From Desulfurivibrio sp044068515 (GTDB lineage: Bacteria; Desulfobacterota; Desulfobulbia; Desulfobulbales; Desulfurivibrionaceae), in assembly GCF_044068515.1 (NCBI RefSeq), contig NZ_JBIPKI010000037.1:1-25739 (forward strand): a DNA stretch of 25,739 bases, given 5' to 3'. The position numbers and the translations under genes were made by a program. The notes under the pieces were generated by a model. The model was not told the origin of the DNA and made no database searches. It worked only from the letters and a program-made list of their open reading frames with translations. Below are positions 1 to 8,285 of this stretch, in pieces (within the stretch, counting starts at the first letter, position 1; the number at the start of each line of letters is the position of its first letter).

Positions 1-2
1 AC

Positions 3-656
3 GGTGGCCGGGCCAACTGCATCCGCACCGATCCAGTGTTTAACATCATGGAAGCAGACCTCCACAACCTGACGCCTTCGGTGGGGGAGATCAACGCCGA
101 CCGCGGCAATTACCGGTTCGGGATGCTGCCCGACACCTCTTACCAGCACGGCGCCTGCGATTTTAAAGTGGACTTCCGGGCCCAGTCGGCGGAACCGCGG
201 GATGAAATCAAAGGCAAGATCGCCAGGGTTTATTTTTACATGCACGACCGTTACGATCTGCGCATGTCGGAACAGCAGCAAAAGCTGTTCATGGCCTGGC
301 ACAAGCAATTTCCGCCATCGGCATGGGAGCTGGAAAGGGACCGCCGTATTGCGGCCAGAATGGGCCACAACAATCCTTTTGTCACGGGAGAAAGAGCCTG
401 GACCCTTGGCCATCAAAACAGCCGTGAGGGGATTTTGACCCCTCTGCCTGCTGATCATCCCGCCCTGAGGGGACCGCAGGGCAGCGATCCTGAACCAGAG
501 CAGCAAGTGATCCGGGGCAACCGGAACAGCAAAATCTATCATCTACCGGTGGGCTGCCCCAGTTATGATAAAATCAGTCCCGGGAACATCGTGGAGTTTG
601 CCACGGAACAGGAAGCCATTGCTGCCGGTAATCGCATAGCCGGTAATCGCCGGTAA
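3..656 (+). CDS. Endonuclease I (EndA/Dns family), 5'-truncated by window edge, with C-terminal sunset-type domain
   Basis: The reading frame is open from the window edge at position 3, so the true start lies upstream. The visible residues NCIRTDP, FNIMEADLHNL and GEINADRGNYRFG match the conserved core of endonuclease I, a periplasmic or secreted non-specific DNase with a beta-beta-alpha-metal type site. MSEQQQKLFMAWHKQFPPSAWE and RRIAARMGHNNPFV are the usual C-terminal half of that domain. After a linker, GNRNSKIYHLP..CPSYDKISP and the segment ending in AAGNRIAGNRR form a short sunset/Ada-like metal-binding module often attached to nucleases. The last canonical cysteine of this module (usually AGNC) is Arg here, and the DNA under it is a short duplication. 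The frame ends at TAA 654-656. Family call is firm; the metal binding of the tail is doubtful. Confidence 0.88.
   Translation, partial: GGRANCIRTDPVFNIMEADLHNLTPSVGEINADRGNYRFGMLPDTSYQHGACDFKVDFRAQSAEPRDEIKGKIARVYFYMHDRYDLRMSEQQQKLFMAWHKQFPPSAWELERDRRIAARMGHNNPFVTGERAWTLGHQNSREGILTPLPADHPALRGPQGSDPEPEQQVIRGNRNSKIYHLPVGCPSYDKISPGNIVEFATEQEAIAAGNRIAGNRR
624..656 (+). repeat. Short direct repeat GCCGGTAATCGC at the 3' end of the nuclease gene
   Basis: GCCGGTAATCGC occurs at 624-635 and again at 639-650, and a third partial copy (GCCGGTAA) at 649-656 supplies the stop codon. The repeat lies over the codons where related proteins have the final Cys of the sunset domain. It may mark a local slippage or duplication that rewrote the C terminus. 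Confidence 0.7.
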
Positions 657-664
657 GGAGCCTG

Positions 665-793
665 ATGCTGACTAGAATCATTTCCGGCGGCCAGACTGGA
701 GCCGACCAGGCCGGTCTGGATGTCGCCATTAAGCTGGGGATACCGCACGGGGGCTGGATACCCAAGGGGCGAATGACCGAAGCAGGGCCGTAG
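665..793 (+). pseudogene. Remnant of a molybdenum-cofactor-carrier-like gene, N-terminal 42 codons only
   Basis: ATG at 665 follows a good Shine-Dalgarno sequence (AAGGAG, 655-660) that overlaps the end of the nuclease gene. The 42 residues include IISGGQTGADQAGLDVA, GIPHGGWIPKGR and TEAGP. This is the highly conserved N terminus of the putative molybdenum carrier family (MoCo carrier/YpsA-SLOG-like Rossmann fold), whose members are usually about 150-190 residues. Translation stops at TAG 791-793 where relatives read GPLPE, and a second in-frame stop TAA follows at 800. Nothing recognisable of the remaining domain follows. The base composition changes to AT-rich just after this point, so the gene was probably broken when the accessory region was acquired. 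A short product could still be made, but it would lack most of the fold. Confidence 0.72.
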
Positions 794-810
794 CCGGAGT
801 AATACAATCA

Positions 811-831
811 AGCCAATACTTGGCTCGCCAA
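811..831. repeat. Overlapping short inverted repeats at the left edge of the accessory region
   Basis: AGCCAA (811-816) and TTGGCT (820-825) form a perfect 6-bp inverted repeat with a 3-nt spacer. TTGGC (820-824) and GCCAA (827-831) form a second that shares an arm. They lie between the broken carrier gene and the AT-rich operon. There is no following T-run, so a terminator is not supported. An operator or a junction scar is possible. Confidence 0.4.
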
Positions 832-969
832 GGTGACAACTATCTCTGATAGTGACACTACTGGAGCATGTGACGCCAAACAGATTGGATTATGTGAGTG
901 ACATAATCAGCGTATATTCAAGGCCTCGAAAAGGGAATTACAAGTTAACCACAAAAAAAGCAGGATCAC

Positions 970-1572
970 ATGACACTATTTTCAATTCAACAACAATACT
1001 CTTTTCTTAGGCTCTGTGATGCTTGGCACTTAGTATACTACATTCCAAGCAACCAAGATCATACAATTTACTCTAGTATGTTGCTAAAGTTTAAAAACAA
1101 TGACAAAAATATTGTCAATAAATGGTGTCAATGGACTAGCAATGAACTTGGTAGCCAAGAAAATAAATTTGATTATATTGTTCGAGCACTCGGCAGCTCC
1201 GAATTGCAACCTTCCGGGCTTAAAGGATTAGACACATTAGGGTATTATCTGGAAGAAAGGCACGGTTGGGCGTATGTCCCATCAACACTAAAAAAGTTGG
1301 AAATCACACCACCAATGCACACCTTGAAAACATTAAAAGAGCGTAAAGAAGTAATTAATGAATCCTATTCTGTAGATAATTTTTCAAATAACCTTAACCA
1401 AAAGTCCATTTTAATAATTGATGATGTAACAACAACTAATGTTACAATTTCTGAAATATTAAGAGCCTTGCGGGTTGAATGGCCGTATGGGAGGTATTTC
1501 TTGTTTTGTCTTGGAAAAACTAATTATAATCCCGAATCTAATGCCCTTATAGGGCAAAATTATTTCAACTAA
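970..1572 (+). CDS. Phosphoribosyltransferase-fold protein (ComF/ShosT-like), first gene of a defence-type operon
   Basis: This is a 200-residue protein. Residues 146-160 (SILIIDDVTTTNVTI) match the PRPP-binding signature of type I phosphoribosyltransferases (hydrophobic-DD-x-TTG-x-T), with Asn in place of the usual Gly. Upstream, residues 118-137 (TLKTLKERKEVINESYSVD) resemble the ComF motif with a conserved Arg and Asn. The N-terminal half is not recognised. SD-like CAGGA (961-965) precedes ATG 970. It lies 11 nt before a DprA-like gene, and that pair recalls ShosT-ShosA, in which, as I recall, the PRTase protein is the toxin and the DprA protein its antitoxin. Codon use is strongly AT-rich, unlike the flanking chromosome, which suggests transfer. 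The fold assignment is good; the toxin role is inferred from context. Confidence 0.72.
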   Translation: MTLFSIQQQYSFLRLCDAWHLVYYIPSNQDHTIYSSMLLKFKNNDKNIVNKWCQWTSNELGSQENKFDYIVRALGSSELQPSGLKGLDTLGYYLEERHGWAYVPSTLKKLEITPPMHTLKTLKERKEVINESYSVDNFSNNLNQKSILIIDDVTTTNVTISEILRALRVEWPYGRYFLFCLGKTNYNPESNALIGQNYFN

Positions 1573-1583
1573 GACATCAATTT

Positions 1584-2600
1584 ATGGAAAATAAGGCCAA
1601 CATAACAACAGAATACATTGTTAAATTGCTTCAATTTCCTAGAATTGGCCGTAAAACTGCCAGGAAATTAATTTATAATTTAAACTTCAGGATAACCTGC
1701 GACAATGATCTGTTTGATTACATTGACGAAAACAGAATTAAATTTAACTTGCCAGAATATAATGCATCTACATTGAATGATATTATCGACAAAGCAAATT
1801 CAATTATCGCTAGCTCAGAAAAGTCAAACATTAAGTTATTAAGTTTTTTGGACAGTAATTATCCTACTAAGCTGCTAAGCACCGATGATTTTCCTCTTTT
1901 GATTAATTATAAGGGTAACATAAATTCATTAATTATAAAACCGAGTGTTGCTGTTATTGGTACTAGAAAACCTACGTCGTTCGGCAATAAGCTTGGAAAG
2001 CGGATAGGTGAGGTTTTAGCTTTAAACAATATAAATGTAGTCAGCGGTTTGGCAATAGGATGCGATACTGCTGGACATCTTGGAGCTATTGAGGCGCATG
2101 GAACAACAACTTGTGTTCTGGCTCATGGGCTGGACAGTATTTATCCAAAGGAAAATGCAAATTTAGCTGACCGTATACTTCACAATGATGGTTTATTAAT
2201 ATCTGAATATTTTATAAAACAGCGTCCAGTTGGCAATTTCTTTGTTGAAAGGGATAGAATACAAGCAGGCGTTAGTGATTGTGTCTTTGTTGTAGAAACC
2301 GGCATCAAAGGTGGCACAATGCACACTGTTAGATTTTGTCAATCCTACAAAAGAATCTTGGCTTGTTTAAATCATCCTTTAAAATTTCATAACGAAGCAC
2401 AGATCCAAGGTAATCAGCTTATTATTCGTGAAATGAATGCCATCCCAATATATACCAAATCCGATATAGATCACTTAATATCCAAAGTAACTGATAGATT
2501 TAATGCAAAATCATGTCCGGAAAAAATTGACAATCAAGAGCCGGACAATTCGTTAACTAATTATCATAATAAGGCTAAACAACTGAATCTATGGCGTTAA
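1584..2600 (+). CDS. DprA/Smf-like SLOG Rossmann-fold protein (ShosA-like)
   Basis: The 338 residues follow the DprA layout. An N-terminal helix-hairpin-helix-like segment (residues 15-30, LLQFPRIGRKTARKLI) is followed by a Rossmann core from about 85 to 265. Core motifs are VAVIGTRKPTSFG (122-134), VVSGLAIGCDTAGHLGAIE (152-170), YPKENANLADRI (187-198) and the FVERDRIQAGVSD segment (220-232, usually FPRRNRIIAGLS). Housekeeping DprA binds single-stranded DNA and loads RecA in transformation. Here the gene sits between a PRTase and a HAD gene in an AT-rich block, so a role as antitoxin or sensor in a ShosTA-like system is more likely. It starts 11 nt after the PRTase gene with no clear SD sequence and ends inside the start of the HAD gene, overlapping it by 10 nt. 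After residue about 305 the tail is polar and not recognised. Confidence 0.82.
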   Translation: MENKANITTEYIVKLLQFPRIGRKTARKLIYNLNFRITCDNDLFDYIDENRIKFNLPEYNASTLNDIIDKANSIIASSEKSNIKLLSFLDSNYPTKLLSTDDFPLLINYKGNINSLIIKPSVAVIGTRKPTSFGNKLGKRIGEVLALNNINVVSGLAIGCDTAGHLGAIEAHGTTTCVLAHGLDSIYPKENANLADRILHNDGLLISEYFIKQRPVGNFFVERDRIQAGVSDCVFVVETGIKGGTMHTVRFCQSYKRILACLNHPLKFHNEAQIQGNQLIIREMNAIPIYTKSDIDHLISKVTDRFNAKSCPEKIDNQEPDNSLTNYHNKAKQLNLWR

Positions 2601-3118
2601 TCTTTGATTTAGACCAAACCTTAATTGATAGTTCAATGGCTGAGCCATATCGTCATGCTCGTAATTGGGGTAGAGTGTACTCGTGCATTCCTTTTTTCAA
2701 AATCTATCCAGGTATAAGTGAAGCGCTGAATGAAATTCAGCGACGAAATATCGCATTTGCCATTGTTACATCTAGCCCCCAGGCATATTGCGATAGAGTT
2801 CTCTCATTTTTTAATATTAGATTAAATCATAAGGTTTGTTACCATGATACTGTCCGCAAAAAACCTCATCCTGAGCCAATATTACTTGCCATTAAAAAAT
2901 TAAATATTCCCCCATCTAATATTCTTTCTTTTGGGGATAAAGACATCGATATTTTTGCTTCTAATTCAGCCAATGTTAAATCTGTCGCCTGTTTATGGGG
3001 TGCTGATAACGTTGAAGGTTTGATTGCGTCTAAACCAACATATATCCTTCATAGTCCGCTAGAGATAATCGATTTACTTGACACAGAGATCGTTTTGCAA
3101 AATTTAATCTCTCATTAA
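2591..3118 (+). CDS. HAD-superfamily phosphatase, third gene of the PRTase-DprA operon
   Basis: The 175-residue protein has all four haloacid-dehalogenase motifs: motif I FDLDQTLIDS (DxDxT, residues 5-14), motif II with VTSS, motif III with the Lys of RKKPHPEP, and motif IV FGDKDIDIFAS (GDxxxD). It therefore looks catalytically complete, of the phosphoglycolate-phosphatase-like branch with a small cap. ATG 2591 lies inside the end of the DprA gene (stop 2598-2600), a 10-nt overlap that suggests translational coupling and a shared function. A HAD enzyme beside a PRTase could remove a phosphorylated nucleotide or sugar product such as a PRPP-derived molecule. The substrate is unknown, and this link is inference. 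The gene is AT-rich like its two partners. Confidence 0.8.
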   Translation: MALIFDLDQTLIDSSMAEPYRHARNWGRVYSCIPFFKIYPGISEALNEIQRRNIAFAIVTSSPQAYCDRVLSFFNIRLNHKVCYHDTVRKKPHPEPILLAIKKLNIPPSNILSFGDKDIDIFASNSANVKSVACLWGADNVEGLIASKPTYILHSPLEIIDLLDTEIVLQNLISH

Positions 3119-3233
3119 GACAATTATTAGCTTAGCCAACACATTAGATTTAATTGATCTATGACTTATGTTGTAGAGTCCCGTGCAAATGGCTTGATGA
3201 AGTTGATGCATTAATTCCTGATATGAGAAACTA

Positions 3234-6200
3234 ATGACAACAACATTATACTCACTATTTAATAGATTTCGTGAATCTGCAGTTACTGAGCGAGAGAAAG
3301 GCACTTACTTTGAGGAGCTAATTCTTGTCTACCTTAAACACGAACCCTTTTATCGTGATCTCTACAGCGATGTTTGGTCCTATTCTGAATGGGCCGACCA
3401 ACAAGGACTGGACAGACGGGACACGGGCATTGACCTAGTGGCCAAAACACGTGGCACAGACGAGTATCACGCAATTCAGTGTAAGTTCTACGCGGAAGAC
3501 CATCGGGTTCAAAAGAGCGACATCGACAGTTTTTTCACTGCCTCCGGCAAAAGGCCGTTTTCTCACAGGGTCATTATCAGCACCACCAACCACTGGAGTG
3601 AACATGCCGATGATGCCCTTCGAGACCAACAGCCACCGGTATCAAAAATCGACCTTATCGATCTCGAAAACAGCCAGATTGACTGGGGAAAATACTACCG
3701 ACAAAAAGTAGTAAGTATCAGGAAAAAAGACCCTTTAAGGCCGCACCAGGTGAATGCGGTGGCCGCAGTTAAGGCAGGCCTTTCCTGTAGCGATCGGGGA
3801 AAGCTGATCATGGCCTGTGGCTCGGGCAAAACTTACACTTCCCTTAGGATCGCAGAAGACCTTGCCGGCCCTGGTGGCCGAGTTTTATTCTTGGTCCCCA
3901 GCCTGTCTCTGCTCTCTCAGGCCCTCACCGAGTGGACCCAGGCGAGCGAAATTCCCCTCCACAGCTTTGCGGTTTGCTCTGACAGCGATGTGGGGAAGAA
4001 GCGCAAGAAGGACGATGATGCTGTTCAAACCTTCATTCACGAGCTTCGTTATCCGGCCACCACCAACCCTGTGCGACTGGCCTCTGAAATGCTTGCTCGA
4101 CACGACGATGTGAACATGAGCGTCGTGTTCAGCACCTATCACTCCATCGATGTTGTCTCCCAAGCCCAGCACCTGCATGGGCTGGGAAACTTCGACCTCG
4201 TCATCTGTGATGAAGCTCACCGCACGACAGGTGCGACTTTCGAGGGTGAGGAAGAAAGCGCCTTCGTCAGGGTTCACGATTCTGACTTTCTCAGGGCCGC
4301 TAAGCGACTTTACATGACAGCGACCCCCCGACTGTATGGTGATGCAGCCAAGGCCAGTGCCGAGAAGGAAAGCGTTACCCTGTGCTCCATGGACGATGAA
4401 AGGCTCTTCGGGCACAATCTCCATGTTCTAACCTTCTCCGAAGCCGTAAAGCGTGATCTGCTGGTTGATTACAAGGTGATCGTTTTGGCGGTGGAAGAGG
4501 CCCATATCAACCGGCGCTTGCAAGATTTGCTTAAGGACGAGGATAACCAGCTCAGGGTTGATGATGCGGCCAAAATTGTTGGCTGCTGGAAGGCCTTATC
4601 CAAGCAGGGGCTTGATAATGATATTATCGACGACCCTCACCCCATGAGGCGGGCGGTTGCTTTCTGTCAAGTGATTGAGGTACCCCAAGGAGCCAAAGTC
4701 CACAAAGTTAGTTCAAAGCAGATTGCCGGCATGTTCAAGGCCGTGGTGGAGGCTTATCGTTCGAGCGCCAGCGATGATGACATTGCCGAGCTACTTTGCG
4801 AGGCCGAGCATATCGACGGCAGTATGAACGCCTCGGAAAAGGAAGAAAAGCTGCAATGGCTCAAAGCTGATCCGCCGGATAATACCTGCCGGGTATTAAG
4901 TAACGTCCGGTGCCTTTCCGAAGGAGTGGATGTCCCGGCGCTGGACGCCGTGTTGTTCCTCACCCCACGTAACTCTCAGGTTGACGTGGTGCAATCTGTC
5001 GGCCGGGTTATGCGGAAGGCTGGCAAAGAGAAGAAGCGTGGCTATATCATTCTTCCGGTGGTAATTCCTGCCGGAGTTGAGCCGCATGAGGCCTTGAACG
5101 ACAACAAGACCTACAAGGTGGTCTGGCAGGTGTTGCAGGCCCTCCGCTCCCATGATGATCGCTTTGATGCGATGATCAACAAGCTTGACCTGATCGGGAA
5201 AGATCCCCGCAAGATGGAGGTGATTGCAGTAACCGATAAGGTTCCCCCTAAGCAGCGCAAGCACAAGGGAAAAACTAAAAACCAAGATGCGGGCAGGGGC
5301 GTTTCAACTATTGGTAAAAAGGAGAGTGCTCCCCAAACACCTCACCAGTTCAAGTTGGCTTTCGAGGTTGGAGAAATTGAGCGAGCCATCTACGCCAAAC
5401 TGGTCCAGAAATGCGGCAACCGCCACCACTGGGAGGACTGGGCCAACGATATTGCCAAGATCGCCCGGACCCATATCGATCGGATAACGTCCATTCTGGA
5501 AAATCCCGCAAATACCAAGGAAAAAGAAGCCTTTGACGCCTTCTCTTGCGGGTTGCGTAACAACTTGAACAACAGCATTAACGATGCGGAAGTGATTGAG
5601 ATGTTGGCCCAGCACCTAGTGACCAAGCCGGTGTTTGAGGCCCTGTTTGAGGGGTACAGCTTTGCCAAAAGCAACCCCATGGCCGTTGCCATGGAACAGG
5701 TGCTTTCCCTGTTGCAAACGCACCGCCTGGACAAAGAAGCCGCCACCCTGCAATCCTTTTATGAGAGCGTCAAGCTGCGGGCAGAGGGTATCGATAACGC
5801 TGCCGGGAAGCAGCGAATTGTGGTGGAGCTTTACGACAAGTTCTTCCGTAACGCCTTCCCTAGAATGACCGAACGGTTGGGGATCGTTTACACCCCAGTT
5901 GAGGTGGTGGATTTCATTATCCACAGCGTCAATCACATCCTGCAAACCGAGTTCGGGATGACCCTTGGCAGTAAAGGGGTTCATATTCTGGATCCCTTTA
6001 CCGGCACCGGGACGTTCATCACCAGGTTGCTCCAAAGCGGGCTGATCAGCAAAGACGAGTTGCCCTACAAGTTTAAGAACGAAATTCACGCCAACGAGAT
6101 TGTCCTGCTGGCTTATTACATTGCCGCCATCAATATTGAGGCCGTCTATCACGGACTGATTGGTGGCGATTACCAGCCTTTCGTGGGAATCTGCCTGGCT

Positions 6201-8150
6201 GACACCTTCCAGATGAGTGAGCACCAGGGGGTAACCGACTACCTGTTGGAGGCCAACAACGCTCGCCGGTCTCGGCAGAAGAAGCTCGACATCCGGGTAA
6301 TCTTTGGGAACCCACCGTATTCGGCCGGCCAGGCCAGTGCGAACGACAACAATCAAAATGTGGCCTACCCACTCTTGGATGAGCGGATAAGGAGCACCTA
6401 CGCCAAGCGCTCAACAGCTACTAACAAAAACGCCCTTTACGACAGCTACATTCGGGCAATTCGTTGGGCCAGTGATCGTATAGGGGACAGCGGGGTAATC
6501 GGTTTTGTTACTAATGCCGGGTTTATTGAGACAAACACCGCCGGTGGTTTGCGCCAATGTCTTGCAGAAGAGTTCGGGGACATCCATCTGTTTCATCTGA
6601 GGGGCAATGCACGCACTTCCGGGGAGAGGCGCAGGAAAGAGGGAGGGAACGTGTTTGGCGAGGGTAGTCGCGCTCCCGTCTCCATCTCCCTGTTCGTAAA
6701 GAACCCAGAAGCGAATCAGCATGGCCGCATCTTGATCCATGATATTGGAGATTATCTCACTCGGGAAAAGAAATTGGAGGAAATCAGTGGGGTTGCCAGC
6801 ATAGCCGGGATCACAGAAGCCGGAGGTTGGAGCACCATCATACCTGATGAGCATGGTGATTGGCTTGAACAGCGTGATACGAGTTTTGGGCGGTTTATTT
6901 CCATTGGGGACAAAAAGGACCGGGTCAATAAGGTGTTGTTCGAGAACTATTCAGGCGGCGTCAAGACACAGCGGGACGCATGGTGCTACAACGCCTCCAA
7001 GCTGGATGTAGCTGATAACATGACGCGCATGATTGGTTTTTACAACAGCGAGGCAGAGCGTTTCAACCAAGCCTTCGGCGGGTTGGATAAAAAAAAGAGG
7101 GAAGTTAAGGTGGATGGTTTTATTGACACCGACCCGACTCAAATCAGTTGGTCACGGGCGTTAAAGCAAGAGTTGGCGAAAAACCGACGATTTACTTTTG
7201 AAATTAAATGTCTGACCACCAGCCTGTATCGACCATTTACCAAGCAATGGTTGTACTTCAATCGACGCTTCAATGAGATGGTGTACCAAATGCCACGCAT
7301 CTTCCCTGAAGCATCGGCGGAAAATATGGTTATTTGCGTCAACGGGCAGGGCGGACGGAACGGCATGAGTGCACTTATAAGCGACACTTTGGTTGACTTA
7401 AATGCGTTAGAAGCTGGCGCCCAATGCTTCCCCCTCTACCTGTACGATGAAAACAAGCAAGACAAGAAAGGCCAAGGCAATTTGTTTCCCGTGATGGAAG
7501 CAATTGCCGGTCGAAAACGCCGAGATGCCATTACCGATGAGGGCCTAGCTCACTTCCAAAAAGCCTACCCAGGCGAGACGATCACTAAGGAGGATCTGTT
7601 CTACTACGTCTATGGCATCCTCCATTCGCCAGATTACCGGGAAAGCTACATTGCCAATCTTTCCAAAGAGCTACCCCGCATCCCCTGCGTTAAGACGGCT
7701 GCTGACTTCTGGGCTTTTTCCCAGGCTGGCCGCAAGCTTGCTGAGTTGCATATTAACTACGAAACAGTTGAACCATACCCGGTGAAGATCGACACCAGTG
7801 GCAGGAATTTGCCCGATGCCGACTACCGGGTGGAAAAGATGCGCTACGGAAAGACGGGAAAAGAGAAAGACCTCACCACGCTGCATTACAACAGCAAGAT
7901 TACCATCACGGGTATTCCGCTGGAGACATACGAGTACGTGGTAAATGGAAAGCCAGCCCTGGACTGGGTGGTGGAGCGGCAAAGTGTTAAAACAGACAAG
8001 GCCAGCGGGATCATCAACGATGCCAACGATTGGGCGATCGAAACCATGGGAAATCCGCGTTACCCTTTGGAGTTGGTTCAGCGGGTTATCACCGTAAGCT
8101 TGGAAACAATGAAGATCGTTAAAGGTTTGCCCAAGGCAGAATATTTATAG
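3234..8150 (+). CDS. Type ISP single-polypeptide restriction-modification enzyme (nuclease + helicase + N6-adenine methyltransferase)
   Basis: The 1638-residue protein has every module of the LlaGI/LlaBIII class in order. An Mrr-like nuclease contains GIDLVAK (D67) and IQCKF (Q82, K84). A superfamily 2 translocase has Walker A ACGSGKT (194-200), DEAH (326-329), MTATPR (361-366) and motif VI SVGRVMRK (588-595). After a helical coupler comes a gamma-class methyltransferase with motif I DPFTGTGTF (920-928) and motif IV NPPY (1026-1029), then a target-recognition domain to the C terminus. Such enzymes methylate one strand of an asymmetric site and use ATP-driven translocation to cut unmodified phage DNA after head-to-head collision. 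The chain is slightly longer than the roughly 1570-1580 residues usual for the lactococcal enzymes. No frameshift is visible. Its base composition is GC-richer than the operon before it, so the two modules probably arrived separately. Confidence 0.92.
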   Translation: MTTTLYSLFNRFRESAVTEREKGTYFEELILVYLKHEPFYRDLYSDVWSYSEWADQQGLDRRDTGIDLVAKTRGTDEYHAIQCKFYAEDHRVQKSDIDSFFTASGKRPFSHRVIISTTNHWSEHADDALRDQQPPVSKIDLIDLENSQIDWGKYYRQKVVSIRKKDPLRPHQVNAVAAVKAGLSCSDRGKLIMACGSGKTYTSLRIAEDLAGPGGRVLFLVPSLSLLSQALTEWTQASEIPLHSFAVCSDSDVGKKRKKDDDAVQTFIHELRYPATTNPVRLASEMLARHDDVNMSVVFSTYHSIDVVSQAQHLHGLGNFDLVICDEAHRTTGATFEGEEESAFVRVHDSDFLRAAKRLYMTATPRLYGDAAKASAEKESVTLCSMDDERLFGHNLHVLTFSEAVKRDLLVDYKVIVLAVEEAHINRRLQDLLKDEDNQLRVDDAAKIVGCWKALSKQGLDNDIIDDPHPMRRAVAFCQVIEVPQGAKVHKVSSKQIAGMFKAVVEAYRSSASDDDIAELLCEAEHIDGSMNASEKEEKLQWLKADPPDNTCRVLSNVRCLSEGVDVPALDAVLFLTPRNSQVDVVQSVGRVMRKAGKEKKRGYIILPVVIPAGVEPHEALNDNKTYKVVWQVLQALRSHDDRFDAMINKLDLIGKDPRKMEVIAVTDKVPPKQRKHKGKTKNQDAGRGVSTIGKKESAPQTPHQFKLAFEVGEIERAIYAKLVQKCGNRHHWEDWANDIAKIARTHIDRITSILENPANTKEKEAFDAFSCGLRNNLNNSINDAEVIEMLAQHLVTKPVFEALFEGYSFAKSNPMAVAMEQVLSLLQTHRLDKEAATLQSFYESVKLRAEGIDNAAGKQRIVVELYDKFFRNAFPRMTERLGIVYTPVEVVDFIIHSVNHILQTEFGMTLGSKGVHILDPFTGTGTFITRLLQSGLISKDELPYKFKNEIHANEIVLLAYYIAAINIEAVYHGLIGGDYQPFVGICLADTFQMSEHQGVTDYLLEANNARRSRQKKLDIRVIFGNPPYSAGQASANDNNQNVAYPLLDERIRSTYAKRSTATNKNALYDSYIRAIRWASDRIGDSGVIGFVTNAGFIETNTAGGLRQCLAEEFGDIHLFHLRGNARTSGERRRKEGGNVFGEGSRAPVSISLFVKNPEANQHGRILIHDIGDYLTREKKLEEISGVASIAGITEAGGWSTIIPDEHGDWLEQRDTSFGRFISIGDKKDRVNKVLFENYSGGVKTQRDAWCYNASKLDVADNMTRMIGFYNSEAERFNQAFGGLDKKKREVKVDGFIDTDPTQISWSRALKQELAKNRRFTFEIKCLTTSLYRPFTKQWLYFNRRFNEMVYQMPRIFPEASAENMVICVNGQGGRNGMSALISDTLVDLNALEAGAQCFPLYLYDENKQDKKGQGNLFPVMEAIAGRKRRDAITDEGLAHFQKAYPGETITKEDLFYYVYGILHSPDYRESYIANLSKELPRIPCVKTAADFWAFSQAGRKLAELHINYETVEPYPVKIDTSGRNLPDADYRVEKMRYGKTGKEKDLTTLHYNSKITITGIPLETYEYVVNGKPALDWVVERQSVKTDKASGIINDANDWAIETMGNPRYPLELVQRVITVSLETMKIVKGLPKAEYL

Positions 8151-8285
8151 GGAGCGTCGTTACCGTGGCTCTACTTCTGGTGCCCATTAAAAATGAGAGG
8201 AATGCCGTGGTACTTTGTGGTAATAGAAAAAGGCCGACCGATACAACAGACAGCATCATGAAAACAAAATGATTCTGGTTGATCG

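Noticed and set aside
3885..4424. - strand frames inside the Type ISP gene (also 5616-6356 and 6411-6854)
   Set aside because: They have no start signals or motifs and lie inside a continuous 1638-codon gene with conserved domains.
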